From: Anaerozeibacter quisquiliarum
Lineage (GTDB): Bacteria > Bacillota > Clostridia > Christensenellales > Aristaeellaceae
Reading direction: 5' to 3' (one strand)
Assembly (NCBI GenBank): GCA_051162045.1
Contig: JBISDI010000017.1
Length of the DNA stretch: 64,000 bases
Shown here: in pieces, positions 53,157-62,638 of the stretch
Numbering within the stretch: the stretch's first letter is position 1
Layout of the letters: each line of letters opens with the position of its first letter
Program-made: the position numbers and the translations under genes
The notes under the pieces: generated by a model
Databases searched by the model: none
Seen by the model: only the letters and a program-made list of their open reading frames with translations
What the model was told of the DNA's origin: nothing

Positions 53157-54404
53157 TCACGCCCCCTCGATTTCCAGCGTTATCTCCCCGGCGCCCGGCA
53201 CAATGGGCACCACGACCTTTTCCATCTCGCCCGGCGTCATGACCGCGCGCTTGCGGCGCTTAAGCACCGCGTCGCCGCATTTGACGGCGACCGTCGCCGA
53301 CCGGTAGACCGCCGAGACGCGGAAGTATAGATCCACCTCGCCCGCGCGCGCGGACGTAAGGCGCTGCGGCACCACGTATCGCACGCCCTTTCCCGCGCGC
53401 GTCTCGCGCCATCCGTCCGGCGCGGGCGATTGCCCCTTCGCATACGCCGCCGCCGACCGGCCGGCGAGGATGGCCTCCTCGCTGACGTTGTCCACCAGGT
53501 CGTGCACATGCAGCACATTGCCGCAGGCGAAGATACCGGGAACAAAGGTCTCGCGGTCTTCGTCGACCGCGGGGCCGCCCGTCACCCGGTCGAGCGCAAT
53601 GCCCGCGCCCTTCGACAGCTCGTTCTCGGGGATCAGCCCGACCGACAGCAGCAGCGTGTCGCAGTCGTAACGGCGCTCGCTCCCGGGGATCGGCCGGCGC
53701 GTCGCCGGGTCCACCTCGGCGATCGTCACGCCCTCCACGCGCTCGCGCCCGTGGATTTCGCTGACCGTGTGATTGAACAAAAGGGGCGTGCCGTTGTCAT
53801 CCAGGCACTGCACGATGTTGCGCGTGAGGCCGCTCGAATAGGGCATGACCTCGGCCACCACCGGCACCTCGGCGCCCTCCCAGGTCAGCCGCCGGGCCAT
53901 AATCAGCCCGATGTCGCCCGAGCCCAGGATCACCACGCGCTTGCCCGGCATGTAGCCCTCGATGTTGACCAGCCGCTGCACGCTGCCCGCGGTGTATACG
54001 CCCGCCGGCCTCGTGCCCGGAATGTTCAGCGCGCCGCGCGTGCGTTCCCGACACCCCATCGCCAGCACCACGGCGGCGGCTTCCAGCTCGATCAGCCCGG
54101 TCTGCGGGCCGATCGCAAGGATCCTCCGGTCGGCCGTCAACTCAAGCGCCATGGTATCGGTCAGCCATTCGATCCCCGAGCCACCCAGCCTTTCGATGAA
54201 GCGCCCGGCGTATTCCGGGCCGGTCAGCTCCTCCTTGAAGAAGTGCAGGCCGAACCCGTTGCGGATGCACTGTTGCAGGATACCGCCCAGCATCCTGTCC
54301 CGCTCGAGGATCAAGACCGATAACTCCGGCGCGACCGCCTTAGCCTCGAGCGCCGCCGCCAGGCCGGCCGGGCCGCCGCCGATCACCACCACGTCGTACT
54401 TCAT
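53157..54404 (-). CDS. FAD/NAD-dependent oxidoreductase (GlpB-like partner)
   Basis: A 415-residue two-dinucleotide-binding flavoprotein. The FAD motif is VVIGGGPAGLAAALEAK and the NAD motif is VVILGSGDIGLIMARRL. ACGN-type residues occur near FACGNVLHVHDLVD. It lacks the CxxC of thioredoxin reductases. Placement after a GlpA-like gene and before DUF1667 is the standard set for anaerobic glycerol-3-phosphate-type dehydrogenases. It overlaps the upstream gene (ATGA at 54401-54404). Confidence 0.92.
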   Translation of the reverse strand: MKYDVVVIGGGPAGLAAALEAKAVAPELSVLILERDRMLGGILQQCIRNGFGLHFFKEELTGPEYAGRFIERLGGSGIEWLTDTMALELTADRRILAIGPQTGLIELEAAAVVLAMGCRERTRGALNIPGTRPAGVYTAGSVQRLVNIEGYMPGKRVVILGSGDIGLIMARRLTWEGAEVPVVAEVMPYSSGLTRNIVQCLDDNGTPLLFNHTVSEIHGRERVEGVTIAEVDPATRRPIPGSERRYDCDTLLLSVGLIPENELSKGAGIALDRVTGGPAVDEDRETFVPGIFACGNVLHVHDLVDNVSEEAILAGRSAAAYAKGQSPAPDGWRETRAGKGVRYVVPQRLTSARAGEVDLYFRVSAVYRSATVAVKCGDAVLKRRKRAVMTPGEMEKVVVPIVPGAGEITLEIEGA

Positions 54405-55846
54405 TGCGCGTCCTCCTTCAGCGAGCCGGCCAGCAGGTACGAGCCGCCGCCGAACTTGGTCAATTGCTCCATCGGCACGCCCAGCTCGCGCGAAAGGATA
54501 TCCATCACGCGCGGAGCGCAGAAGCCCCCCTGACAGCGCCCCATGCCGGCGCGGGTGCGGCGCTTGACGCCGTCGAGCGAGCGCGCGCCGCGCCGGATGG
54601 CCTCCACGATCTCGCCCTCGGTCACCGTCTCGCAGCGGCAGATTACCTGGCCGTACCGGGGATCGGCCTCGATCAATTGACGGCGTTCGTCCGCCGTCAT
54701 CTCCCGGAAGCAGGGGATGGCGGTCATGCGCGCCTGATAGCAGGGCTTGGGGTTGAGCGGCAGGCCGGCCCCGCGCAGCACCTGTTCGATCTTCTCCGCA
54801 ATCGCGGGCGAGGCGGTCAGGCCCGGCGAGCAGATGCCCGCCGCGTGCACCAAGTGGCGGCTGGCGGCCGACAGGCCGATGATGAAGTCGTCGGTCGAGG
54901 GTTGGGCGCGCACGCCCGCAAACGAGGTGATGATCGCGCGTAGGTCGATGTCGGGCACGCTCCTGCCCGCGAGCTCGATCATCGTGTCGAGCCCCTGTTG
55001 CGAAACCGCGCAGTCGTCCCGGTCGGACAGGTCGAAGGCGGTCGGGCCGGCGAACATGTTGCCGTCCACCGTGGGCGATACCAGCACCCCCTTGCCCATC
55101 GCCGAGGGCGTCTGGAAGATCACCATATCAACCGCGCGGGCCGAGCGGTCGAAGATCACGTACTCGCCCTTGCGCGGCTGAATCGAGAAGGATTCGTCGC
55201 CGAGCATCCGCGCGACCTCGTCCGAATACACGCCCGCCGCGTTGACCACGTAGCGCGCGCAGATGCGCGCGTCCCCGGCCTCGATCAGCACGCGGTCGCC
55301 GTCTTCGGCCATGGCGCTGACCGGGCTGTTCAGGATCATCACGCAGCCGTTGGCGCCCGCGTTTTCCGCGCAGGCCATCGTCAGTTTGTAAGGGCAGGTG
55401 ATCGCGGCCGTGCGCGCGAGCAGCGCGCATGTAACATCGGGATTCAGCGAAGGCTCGAGCTCGCGGGCGTGATCGCCGTTCAGCACAAAAAGCCCCTCCA
55501 CCCCGTTTTGCAGCCCGCGTTCATAGAGCGCGCGGATGTGCGCCTCATCCTGCTCGCCCATGCCCACGACCAGCGAGCCGGTGCGCCTGAACGGCACATC
55601 CAGTTCCTCGCATACGCTTTCAAACAGCTGGCTGCCGCGCACGTTGAGCCGGGCCTCGGTGGAACCGGGCCGGCAGTCGTACCCGGCGTGCACGATGGCG
55701 CTGTTGGCGCGCGACGCGCCCATGGCCACGTCCTCGCGCGCCTCGATCAGTCCGATCCGCAGGTCGTATCGGGACAGCCTGCGCGCGATGGAGCAGCCGA
55801 TCACCCCGGCGCCGATGATCGCGACATCCAGGTCAAGCGCTCTCAT
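54401..55846 (-). CDS. GlpA-like FAD-dependent glycerol-3-phosphate dehydrogenase
   Basis: A 481-residue flavoprotein. The N-terminal DAO domain (1-370) has VAIIGAGVIGCSIARRLSRYDLRIGLIEA and the C-terminal BFD-like [2Fe-2S] domain (about 395-455) has CRCETVTEGE and CQGGFC. It resembles the anaerobic GlpA subunit that oxidises sn-glycerol-3-phosphate to dihydroxyacetone phosphate. No glycerol facilitator or kinase is adjacent, so the substrate may differ. It is the first gene of the three-gene set, with AAGGATGTGACGT before the ATG and a TATAAC-type -10 near 55868. Confidence 0.9.
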   Translation of the reverse strand: MRALDLDVAIIGAGVIGCSIARRLSRYDLRIGLIEAREDVAMGASRANSAIVHAGYDCRPGSTEARLNVRGSQLFESVCEELDVPFRRTGSLVVGMGEQDEAHIRALYERGLQNGVEGLFVLNGDHARELEPSLNPDVTCALLARTAAITCPYKLTMACAENAGANGCVMILNSPVSAMAEDGDRVLIEAGDARICARYVVNAAGVYSDEVARMLGDESFSIQPRKGEYVIFDRSARAVDMVIFQTPSAMGKGVLVSPTVDGNMFAGPTAFDLSDRDDCAVSQQGLDTMIELAGRSVPDIDLRAIITSFAGVRAQPSTDDFIIGLSAASRHLVHAAGICSPGLTASPAIAEKIEQVLRGAGLPLNPKPCYQARMTAIPCFREMTADERRQLIEADPRYGQVICRCETVTEGEIVEAIRRGARSLDGVKRRTRAGMGRCQGGFCAPRVMDILSRELGVPMEQLTKFGGGSYLLAGSLKEDAQ

Positions 55847-56092
55847 ACGTCACATCCTTCGCAAAACGTTATACCCTTATGATCTTATCGCCTTTCGATC
55901 GCCTCGGTCAAGGCTCGCGCGGCAAGGAATGGCAAAGAAGCGCGCCCTGAGCATAAAGATCAAATAAAAGAGCGGGTTCGGTCATTTTATATCGTTAAAC
56001 TTATAACGCTTGACCAAAATAAGAAGCTCAGGTAAAATATGCTTATGGAGGGCGTATTGGACGTATCGATTGAGCGAAGGGGGGCGCGTTAT

Positions 56093-56869
56093 GTGAATCT
56101 GAGGTTGGACGAGCTGCGATCGTTGATCGCCGAGGGCGCGTTTGAGCTATACGGGCAACCCAAGTGGACGTTCGGTAAGAACACCTGCAACACATACGAG
56201 GTGTTCGCCGAGGTGCTGCACCTGCCCGGCGGGAAGACCGTGCCGGGCTACGACTACGTCAGGCGGATCGCGGGCGACGAAGAGACGAGCGAGCTGTTTT
56301 CCGACTGGTTCCTCAAGGAGTCGCTGAGCATGATGCGCCGGCTGATCGACTCGGCCGGCTGCGACCTGATCGCCGCGATCAACACCTGGACCCACTACGT
56401 CAACCGGACGGACTTCGTCGATCGCGTCAAGGCCGAGCTTGAGCTGCACGGCCTGTCGCCGCACAACCTCGAGTACGAGCTCAGCGACGTAGACGGGCTC
56501 AGCCCGGTCGGCGTCGAAAACCTGATCGCGCTGAGGGAGATGGGCGTTAAGCTGCTGCTCGACAATTTCGGCATCGGAAACAACAACCTGTTCGTGCTGA
56601 ACAAGCTGCCCTTTGACGGCATCAAGCTTGCGCGCTGCTTCGCCTCCGGCGTGCCCAACGACGAGAAGCTGGTGCGCATCCTCGTCTCGATCGCGCACCT
56701 GGCCGACACGCTGGGCCTGACCGTGTGCGCCAAGGGCATCGAAAACGGCGACCAGCTCGAGTACTTCAGCGACCTCGGGTTCTGGAAGGGCCAGGGCTAC
56801 ATGATCGGCCCGCCCATGGCCGAAAAAAAGCTGCGCGAGTTCATCGTGCAGTTCGCGAAGAAGGGATAG
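56093..56869 (+). CDS. Degenerate EAL-domain protein
   Basis: A 258-residue stand-alone EAL domain. Catalytic motifs are altered: EAL reads EVF (NTYEVFAEV), DDFGTG reads DNFGIG, the ELTE-type motif reads ELSD, and the general-base lysine region reads DGIKLAR. The loss of the paired aspartates argues against c-di-GMP hydrolysis; ligand binding or a protein-interaction role is more likely. GTG 56093 is preferred because GGGGGG lies 8 nt upstream; ATG 56039 would add 18 residues. It is a single gene with a terminator at 56916. The preceding 190 bp show nothing else. Confidence 0.82.
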   Translation: MNLRLDELRSLIAEGAFELYGQPKWTFGKNTCNTYEVFAEVLHLPGGKTVPGYDYVRRIAGDEETSELFSDWFLKESLSMMRRLIDSAGCDLIAAINTWTHYVNRTDFVDRVKAELELHGLSPHNLEYELSDVDGLSPVGVENLIALREMGVKLLLDNFGIGNNNLFVLNKLPFDGIKLARCFASGVPNDEKLVRILVSIAHLADTLGLTVCAKGIENGDQLEYFSDLGFWKGQGYMIGPPMAEKKLREFIVQFAKKG

Positions 56870-56915
56870 GGGAGAGGCGAAAAGTCCCAATGTGTCCCGT
56901 TCCCAGCCCGTAGAC

Positions 56916-56952
56916 AAAGGGCGGAGCCGCACTCGGCTCCGCCCTTTTGCTT
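56916..56952. terminator. Bidirectional terminator between the EAL gene and oppA
   Basis: A 13-bp stem AAAGGGCGGAGCC / GGCTCCGCCCTTT with a 6-nt loop and T runs on both strands, serving the convergent EAL gene and oppA. Confidence 0.85.
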
Positions 56953-56955
56953 TAC

Positions 56956-58566
56956 TTACCCTTCGATATACGCGTTGTGGAACAGCTTCTCGCCGGTGGG
57001 ATAGGTCGTGACGCCCTTGATTTCCGGGCGGGCGAGGCCGAAGGTCGCGTAGTAGTACACCGGGCAAGCCGCGTAGTCTTCGCCGAAGATGATGGCCTCG
57101 GCCTCATGCATCAGCTTCATGCGCTCGGCCTGGTCCATCGAGGCGTCGACCGCGTTCAGCAGCTCGTCGACCTTGTCATTCTTGTAGAAGGTGGTGTTGT
57201 TGCCCGAGCCGCCCTTGAACAGGTTCAGCAACGTAGCCGGATCGCTGTAGTCGGCCACCCAGCCGTCGCGCGCCATCCAGTGCTCGCCGTTGCGGCGGGC
57301 GGCGGTGAACACGCCCCAGTCCATCGTGGTGAGCTCGACGTTGACGCCCAGCACTTCCTTCCACATGGCGATCATCGCCTCGGCGGTCGGCTGGTGCACG
57401 CCCGATACGTTGGTGCAGTACTCGATGGTCGGCAGGCCTTCGCCGTTCGGATAGCCGGCCTCGGCCAGCGCTTCCTGGGCGGCCTTCTTGTTGGCCTCGT
57501 AGTCGCTGCGGTCGATCACCTTGGCGAAGGCTTGGAACTCGGTTGTGCCGTCGGCCTCAAGGAAGCCGCCGCCCACGAAGTTGTCGGCCGGCAGGTAGAC
57601 GCGGTTGGCCGCGACCTCGGACAGGTGGGCCGTGTCGAGCGCCAGCGTCAGCGCCTTGCGGACCAGCGGGTTGTCGAGGGGCGCCTTCTCGTTGTTGAAG
57701 TTGACGTAGTAGGTGCCGAGCTGCGGCTCGATGAAGAACAGGCCTTCGGCCTTGGTCGCCTCGACTTCCTCGGTCGGGCAGTCGTCGGTCCAGAAGATTT
57801 CCTTGGCGCGGATCGCGGCCAGCTTGGCGTTCGGGTCGGCGATCAGCTTAAAGATGATCTTGCTGTTCTTCAGCGTCGCGGCATCATAGTAAGTCTCGCT
57901 GGGCACCATGACGATCTCCGAGTCCATCGTCCAGCTCTCGACCTTGTACGCGCCGTTGCCGATCAGGCTCGCCACGTCGGTAGACCAGCCCATGGGGTTG
58001 GCTTCGATGATATCCTTGCGCACCGGATAGTAGGGCGGAAAGGCCATGATGTCCTCGAAGAAGGTGCAGGGGCCGGCCATCTTGACTTCCAGCGTGTTAT
58101 CGTCCAGCGCCTTCACGCCGAACTCGTCGACCGGCTTCTTGCCGTCCACGATTTCCGCGCCGTTGAGCACGAACTTGCCCATGTCGGCGGCGTAGGGCGC
58201 GGCGGTCTCGGGATCGACGAAGCGCTTGAAGCTGTACTCAAAGTCCGCGGCGGTCAGCGGCTTGCCGTCGGACCACTTGCCGTCCTTGCGGAGCTTGAAG
58301 GTCCAGGTCATGCCGTCGTCGCTCTTCTCGACGCTCTCGGCGGCGCCCAGCACGACGCCATTGCCGTTCTGGTCATACTTGTACAGGCCTTCGAACAGGT
58401 GCTTGATGTAGTTGGAACCGTCGGACGCGGAGTTGAGCGCCGGATCGATGGTCTCCGGCTGCGGGCCGATGCAGACCGTGATCTCGCCGCCTTCGGCAGC
58501 CATCGCGGGAGCGCCCAAGGCAAGCATCAGCAGGAGCGCCAGGACGAGCGCCAAGGTCTTCTTCAT
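56956..58566 (-). CDS. oppA: Peptide ABC transporter substrate-binding protein
   Basis: A 536-residue family 5 extracellular solute-binding protein for oligopeptides. The signal peptide is residues 1-23 (ending AMA-AEGG) with no lipobox cysteine, the same oddity as the sugar-binding protein at 34733. Mature signatures are ITVCIGPQPETIDPALN and YIKHLFEGLYKYD near the N-terminus. It is the last gene of the opp operon (order B-C-D-F-A), followed by a bidirectional terminator. Confidence 0.94.
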   Translation of the reverse strand: MKKTLALVLALLLMLALGAPAMAAEGGEITVCIGPQPETIDPALNSASDGSNYIKHLFEGLYKYDQNGNGVVLGAAESVEKSDDGMTWTFKLRKDGKWSDGKPLTAADFEYSFKRFVDPETAAPYAADMGKFVLNGAEIVDGKKPVDEFGVKALDDNTLEVKMAGPCTFFEDIMAFPPYYPVRKDIIEANPMGWSTDVASLIGNGAYKVESWTMDSEIVMVPSETYYDAATLKNSKIIFKLIADPNAKLAAIRAKEIFWTDDCPTEEVEATKAEGLFFIEPQLGTYYVNFNNEKAPLDNPLVRKALTLALDTAHLSEVAANRVYLPADNFVGGGFLEADGTTEFQAFAKVIDRSDYEANKKAAQEALAEAGYPNGEGLPTIEYCTNVSGVHQPTAEAMIAMWKEVLGVNVELTTMDWGVFTAARRNGEHWMARDGWVADYSDPATLLNLFKGGSGNNTTFYKNDKVDELLNAVDASMDQAERMKLMHEAEAIIFGEDYAACPVYYYATFGLARPEIKGVTTYPTGEKLFHNAYIEG

Positions 58567-58630
58567 GGGATACCCTCCTTATTATGGGATTTTTGGATAT
58601 CTGTAACGCGCGGACGCGTTGCATTCATGT

Positions 58631-59605
58631 TTATTGCCAGCCTTCCGACACCTTGTGGCAGGCGCAGCTGTGGCCGGGCCCGATCTCGCGCATCTCGGGC
58701 CGCCGCTGCTTGCACACCTCGCGCGCGTAAGGGCAGCGCGTGTGGAACTTGCAGCCCACGGGCGGGTCGATCGGGCTGGGCACGTCGCCCTCGAGCACGA
58801 TGCGCTTGCGGGCGCGGCTGACGTTCGGGTCGGGCAGCGGGATTGCCGACAGCAACGCCTGGGTGTAGGGGTGCAGCGGATTTACGTACAGCGACTGCGC
58901 GTCGGTCAGTTCCATCAGGCTGCCCAGGTACATGACGCCGACACGCGTCGAGATATGGCGGACCACCGACAGGTCGTGCGCGATGAACAGGTAGGTCAGG
59001 CCGAGCTTCTTTTGCAGATCCATCAGCATGTTGATGACCTGCGCCTGGATCGACACGTCGAGCGCCGAGATCGGCTCGTCGCACACCATGAATTCCGGGT
59101 TCAGCGCCATCGAGCGCGCGATCGAGATGCGTTGGCGTTGGCCGCCGGAGAACTCGTGCGGGTAGCGGTTCATGTGTTCGGAGTTGAGCCCGACCAGTTC
59201 CAGCAGCGAAAGCACCTGCTCGTTGCGCGCGGCGTGGGTCTTGTGCACCTTGTGGATGTCCAGCGGCTCGCCCACGATGTCGCCGACCGTCATGCGCGGG
59301 TTCAGCGAGGCGTAGGGGTCCTGGAAGATGATCTGCATGCGCCGGCGGTAGGGCTGCATGTTGGCCTTGGTGATGTCCTTGCCGTCGAAGATGATGTTGC
59401 CCGACGTGGGCTCGTAGAGCCTAAGCATCGTGCGGCCGATCGTCGATTTGCCGCAGCCCGATTCGCCGACCAGGCCCAGCGTCTCGCCGCGCTCAATGAC
59501 AAAGGACACGCCGTCCACCGCCTGCACGAACTGCGGCTTCTTGAACGTGCCGCCGTTAACGGGGAAGTACTTTTTGAGGTTCTTGATTTCGATCAGCCTG
59601 CTCAT
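58631..59605 (-). CDS. oppF: Oligopeptide ABC transporter ATP-binding protein F
   Basis: A 324-residue ATPase. Walker A is GESGCGKSTIGR, the signature is EFSGGQRQRISIARS, Walker B is EFMVCDEPISALD, and the OppF-type C-terminal iron-sulfur-like cluster region includes GCKFHTRCPYAREVCKQRRP. The start ATG at 59605 overlaps the oppD stop (ATGA). The longer open frame to 59815 is an artefact of GC-rich sequence. Confidence 0.94.
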   Translation of the reverse strand: MSRLIEIKNLKKYFPVNGGTFKKPQFVQAVDGVSFVIERGETLGLVGESGCGKSTIGRTMLRLYEPTSGNIIFDGKDITKANMQPYRRRMQIIFQDPYASLNPRMTVGDIVGEPLDIHKVHKTHAARNEQVLSLLELVGLNSEHMNRYPHEFSGGQRQRISIARSMALNPEFMVCDEPISALDVSIQAQVINMLMDLQKKLGLTYLFIAHDLSVVRHISTRVGVMYLGSLMELTDAQSLYVNPLHPYTQALLSAIPLPDPNVSRARKRIVLEGDVPSPIDPPVGCKFHTRCPYAREVCKQRRPEMREIGPGHSCACHKVSEGWQ

Positions 59606-60582
59606 GCGTCCTCCTCCAGTGCGTGCAGCCAGCAGGCCGATTCGTGGCCCTCGCCCACGTCCATGAGCGGCGGCTGATGCGCAAGGCACAGCTTCATACA
59701 ATGCACACAGCGCGGCGCGAACGCGCAGCCCTTGGGCAGCGCAATCAGGTCGACCGGCGTGCCCTCGATCGGCACCAGCGGCTCGCGCCGGTCGGAGTCG
59801 AGCCGGGGGAGGCATTTCAAAAGACCTATGGTGTAGGGGTGCGACGCGCGGTAGAAGATGTCGTCGATCGAGCCGCGCTCAGCGATCCGACCCGCGTACA
59901 TCACGATGACCTCGTCGCACAAATCCGACACGATGCCCAGGTCGTGCGTAATCAGGATGATCGAAGAATTGATCTTCCGCTTGAGATTCTTCATCAATTC
60001 CAGGATCTGCGCCTGGATCGTCACGTCGAGCGCGGTGGTCGGCTCGTCCGCGATCAGCAGCTTCGGCTGGCATAGCAGCGTCATGGCGATCATCGCGCGC
60101 TGGCGCATGCCGCCCGAGAACTCGTGCGGGTACTGGTTCATGCGGCGCTCGGGGTTGGGGATGCCGACCAGCGCGAGCGATTCCACCGAGCGCTTGTGGG
60201 CCTCGTCCTTCGTCATCCTGGTGTGCAGCTTGAGCGTCTCCATCAGCTGGTTGCCGATCGTGAACACCGGGTTCAGGCTGGTCATCGGATCCTGGAAGAC
60301 CATGCCGATCTCCTTGCCCCGAATCCCGCGCAGCTGCTTCTTGTTCATCGCGAGCACGTCGCGCCCGTCGAAGGTGATTGAGCCGCCGGTGACGCGGCCG
60401 GGCTCCGGGACCAGCCCCATCAGCGCGTTGACCGACACGCTCTTGCCGCTGCCCGACTCGCCCACGATGCCCAGGACCTTGCCCTGTTTGATGGTATAGC
60501 TGACGCCGTTGACCGCCTTGACCTCGCCGGCCGGCGTCATGAAGGACACATGCAGGTCCGTAATTTTCAGCAGTTCATTCAT
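59602..60582 (-). CDS. oppD: Oligopeptide ABC transporter ATP-binding protein D
   Basis: A 326-residue ATPase. Walker A is GESGSGKSVSVN, the signature is EFSGGMRQRAMIAM, Walker B is LLIADEPTTALD, and the C-terminal cysteine region is CAFAPRCVHCMKLC. It pairs with OppF to power the permease. It starts 11 bp after oppC and overlaps oppF. Confidence 0.95.
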   Translation of the reverse strand: MNELLKITDLHVSFMTPAGEVKAVNGVSYTIKQGKVLGIVGESGSGKSVSVNALMGLVPEPGRVTGGSITFDGRDVLAMNKKQLRGIRGKEIGMVFQDPMTSLNPVFTIGNQLMETLKLHTRMTKDEAHKRSVESLALVGIPNPERRMNQYPHEFSGGMRQRAMIAMTLLCQPKLLIADEPTTALDVTIQAQILELMKNLKRKINSSIILITHDLGIVSDLCDEVIVMYAGRIAERGSIDDIFYRASHPYTIGLLKCLPRLDSDRREPLVPIEGTPVDLIALPKGCAFAPRCVHCMKLCLAHQPPLMDVGEGHESACWLHALEEDA

Positions 60583-60592
60583 AATTCTCCCC

Positions 60593-61609
60593 CTATCCGC
60601 GCATCCGCGGGTCGAGCGCGTCGCGCAGGCCGTCGCCGAACTGGTTGAACGCCAGGATAATCACGGCGATCATGGCGGCGGGGATCATCAGCCGGTAGGG
60701 ATACGACTGGAAGCCGTTGAGCGCGTCGTTGACCAGCGAACCCAGCGACGCCATCGGCGCGGAGACGCCCAAGCCGATGAAGCTCAGGAAGGACTCCGTA
60801 AAGATGGCCGACGGGATCTGGAACATCGTGGTGACGATGATGGTGCCGATGCAGTTGGGAACCAGGTGCTTCTTGATGATCCAGCCGCTCTTCGCGCCCA
60901 TCGCGCGGGCGGCCGTCACGTACTCGGAGCCCTTGAGCGCGATCACCTGGCCGCGCACGATGCGCGCCATGCTGACCCAGTAGAGCAGCGCGAATGTCAG
61001 AAAGATCGAGATCAGGCCCGATCCGACGCTCGCAAACGCCTTCAGCCCGCCGGAGTCGAGCAGCTTCTGCAGCGGATCCTTGAGCGAAATCCCCAGGATG
61101 ATGACGACCAGCGCGTCGGGTATGGCGTAGACGATTTCCACGACGCGCATCATCACATTGTCCACCCAACCGCCGAGGTACCCCGAGATCGCGCCGTAGG
61201 TGGTGCCGATGATGAGGATGATTAAACTGGCGACGATGCCGATCGTCATCGAGATGCGCGTGCCGATCATGACGCGCACCATCAGGTCGCGGCCCAGGTT
61301 GTCGGTGCCGAACGGGTGAAAGGGGTCGAGCGTCGGGGCCATGCGCTCCGCCCCGCGAATCTGCTGATCGTACTGGTAGGGCATCAGCATCGGGCCAACC
61401 CAGGCGAAGAGCAGCACGGCGAGCAGAATCCACGCGCTGGTCATCGCGACCTTGTTGGCGCGCAGGCGGCGCATGGCGTCCTGCCAATAGGTGACCGACT
61501 CGCGCATGTGCGTGAGTTGACTCTTTTCCTCCGTCGACGCCGGTTCAAGCAGTTCCGGCGAGAGATGGAAGGACAGGAATTTGAAATTCTTGACGGGTTT
61601 CAGCTTCAT
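60593..61609 (-). CDS. oppC: Oligopeptide ABC transporter permease C
   Basis: A 338-residue membrane protein with six spans. A long cytoplasmic N-terminus (about 1-70) precedes span 1, and the EAA loop lies near EYVTAARAMGAKSGWIIKKHLVPN. The start ATG at 61609 has GGAGG 6 nt upstream; it follows oppB by 13 bp. Confidence 0.94.
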   Translation of the reverse strand: MKLKPVKNFKFLSFHLSPELLEPASTEEKSQLTHMRESVTYWQDAMRRLRANKVAMTSAWILLAVLLFAWVGPMLMPYQYDQQIRGAERMAPTLDPFHPFGTDNLGRDLMVRVMIGTRISMTIGIVASLIILIIGTTYGAISGYLGGWVDNVMMRVVEIVYAIPDALVVIILGISLKDPLQKLLDSGGLKAFASVGSGLISIFLTFALLYWVSMARIVRGQVIALKGSEYVTAARAMGAKSGWIIKKHLVPNCIGTIIVTTMFQIPSAIFTESFLSFIGLGVSAPMASLGSLVNDALNGFQSYPYRLMIPAAMIAVIILAFNQFGDGLRDALDPRMRG

Positions 61610-61622
61610 GGCCGGCCTCCGC

Positions 61623-62549
61623 TCATTCGTAATTGATGCGCGGGTCCACCACGCCGTACACAAGGTCTACAATCAGGTTCATCAGAATCAGCAGCGCCGC
61701 GAGGAACACGGTCACGCCCACAATCAGCGGGTAGTCCCGGTTGGTGACCGAGTCGATGAAAAACTTGCCCATGCCGGGGATCGTGAAGATCTTCTCGACG
61801 ACAAAGCCGCCGGTCAGGATGCCCGCGGACAGCGGGCCCAAATAGGAAATGACCGGGATGATCGCGTTGCGCATCGCATGCTTGAACAGGATCCTGCGCT
61901 CGGGCAGGCCCTTGGCGCGTGCGGTCTTGATGTAATCGGAGCTTAAAACGTCCAGCATCGACGAGCGTGTCAGCCGCGCGATAAAGCACGCCGGGTAGAA
62001 CGACAGCGCAAACGCCGGCATGATGTAGCTCTGCCAGGCGGACAGCCCGAGCGTGGGCAAAATGCCCAGCAACACGCCGAATACAATCAACAGCGTCGTC
62101 GCCATGACGAAGTTGGGCACCGCAATGCCCAGCGTCGCCACGAACATAATCACACGGTCCAGCCACTTGTTGCGCCTGAACGCGGCCACCGTGCCCATGG
62201 GTACGCCCATGCTCACGGCCAGCGCGATTGCGATGACGCCGAGCCTTGCCGATGTGGGGAACTTCTCCGCGATGATCTGATTGACGCTGAAGCCCACGCG
62301 CTTGTAGGAATCGCCCAGATCGAAGCGGGCGAGGCGCTTGAGGTACAATAGGTACTGCTCGAACAGCGGCTTGTCAAGGCCATATTTCTTCTCCATCATG
62401 GCGATGGTCTTTTTGCTGGCGCGCTCGGTGTTGAATGGGCCGCCCGGAATCAGGTTCATCAGGAAGAAGGTCATCGTAACCACGACGAACAGCGTGAGGA
62501 TTGCAGAAAGGATTCGCTTGATGACGAATCGAGCCAACCGAATCACCAT
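61623..62549 (-). CDS. oppB: Oligopeptide ABC transporter permease B
   Basis: A 308-residue membrane protein with six spans. FVVVTMTFFLMNLIPGGPF is the standard OppB start and DYIKTARAKGLPERRILFKHAMRNAIIP is the EAA loop. It is the first gene of the opp operon, with a promoter at 62587-62615. Confidence 0.94.
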   Translation of the reverse strand: MVIRLARFVIKRILSAILTLFVVVTMTFFLMNLIPGGPFNTERASKKTIAMMEKKYGLDKPLFEQYLLYLKRLARFDLGDSYKRVGFSVNQIIAEKFPTSARLGVIAIALAVSMGVPMGTVAAFRRNKWLDRVIMFVATLGIAVPNFVMATTLLIVFGVLLGILPTLGLSAWQSYIMPAFALSFYPACFIARLTRSSMLDVLSSDYIKTARAKGLPERRILFKHAMRNAIIPVISYLGPLSAGILTGGFVVEKIFTIPGMGKFFIDSVTNRDYPLIVGVTVFLAALLILMNLIVDLVYGVVDPRINYE

Positions 62550-62586
62550 CCATCATAAATTGCAGGCAGACGTAAACAATGCAGTT

Positions 62587-62615
62587 ATTATAGCACAGAT
62601 TGATGGGACGCACAA
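62587..62615 (-). promoter_or_regulatory. Promoter of the opp operon
   Basis: Minus strand TTGTGC (62610-62615), a 17-bp spacer and TATAAT (62587-62592), between the MATE gene stop and oppB. Confidence 0.75.
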
Positions 62616-62638
62616 GAAAGAATTTCATTCCAGGCGTC

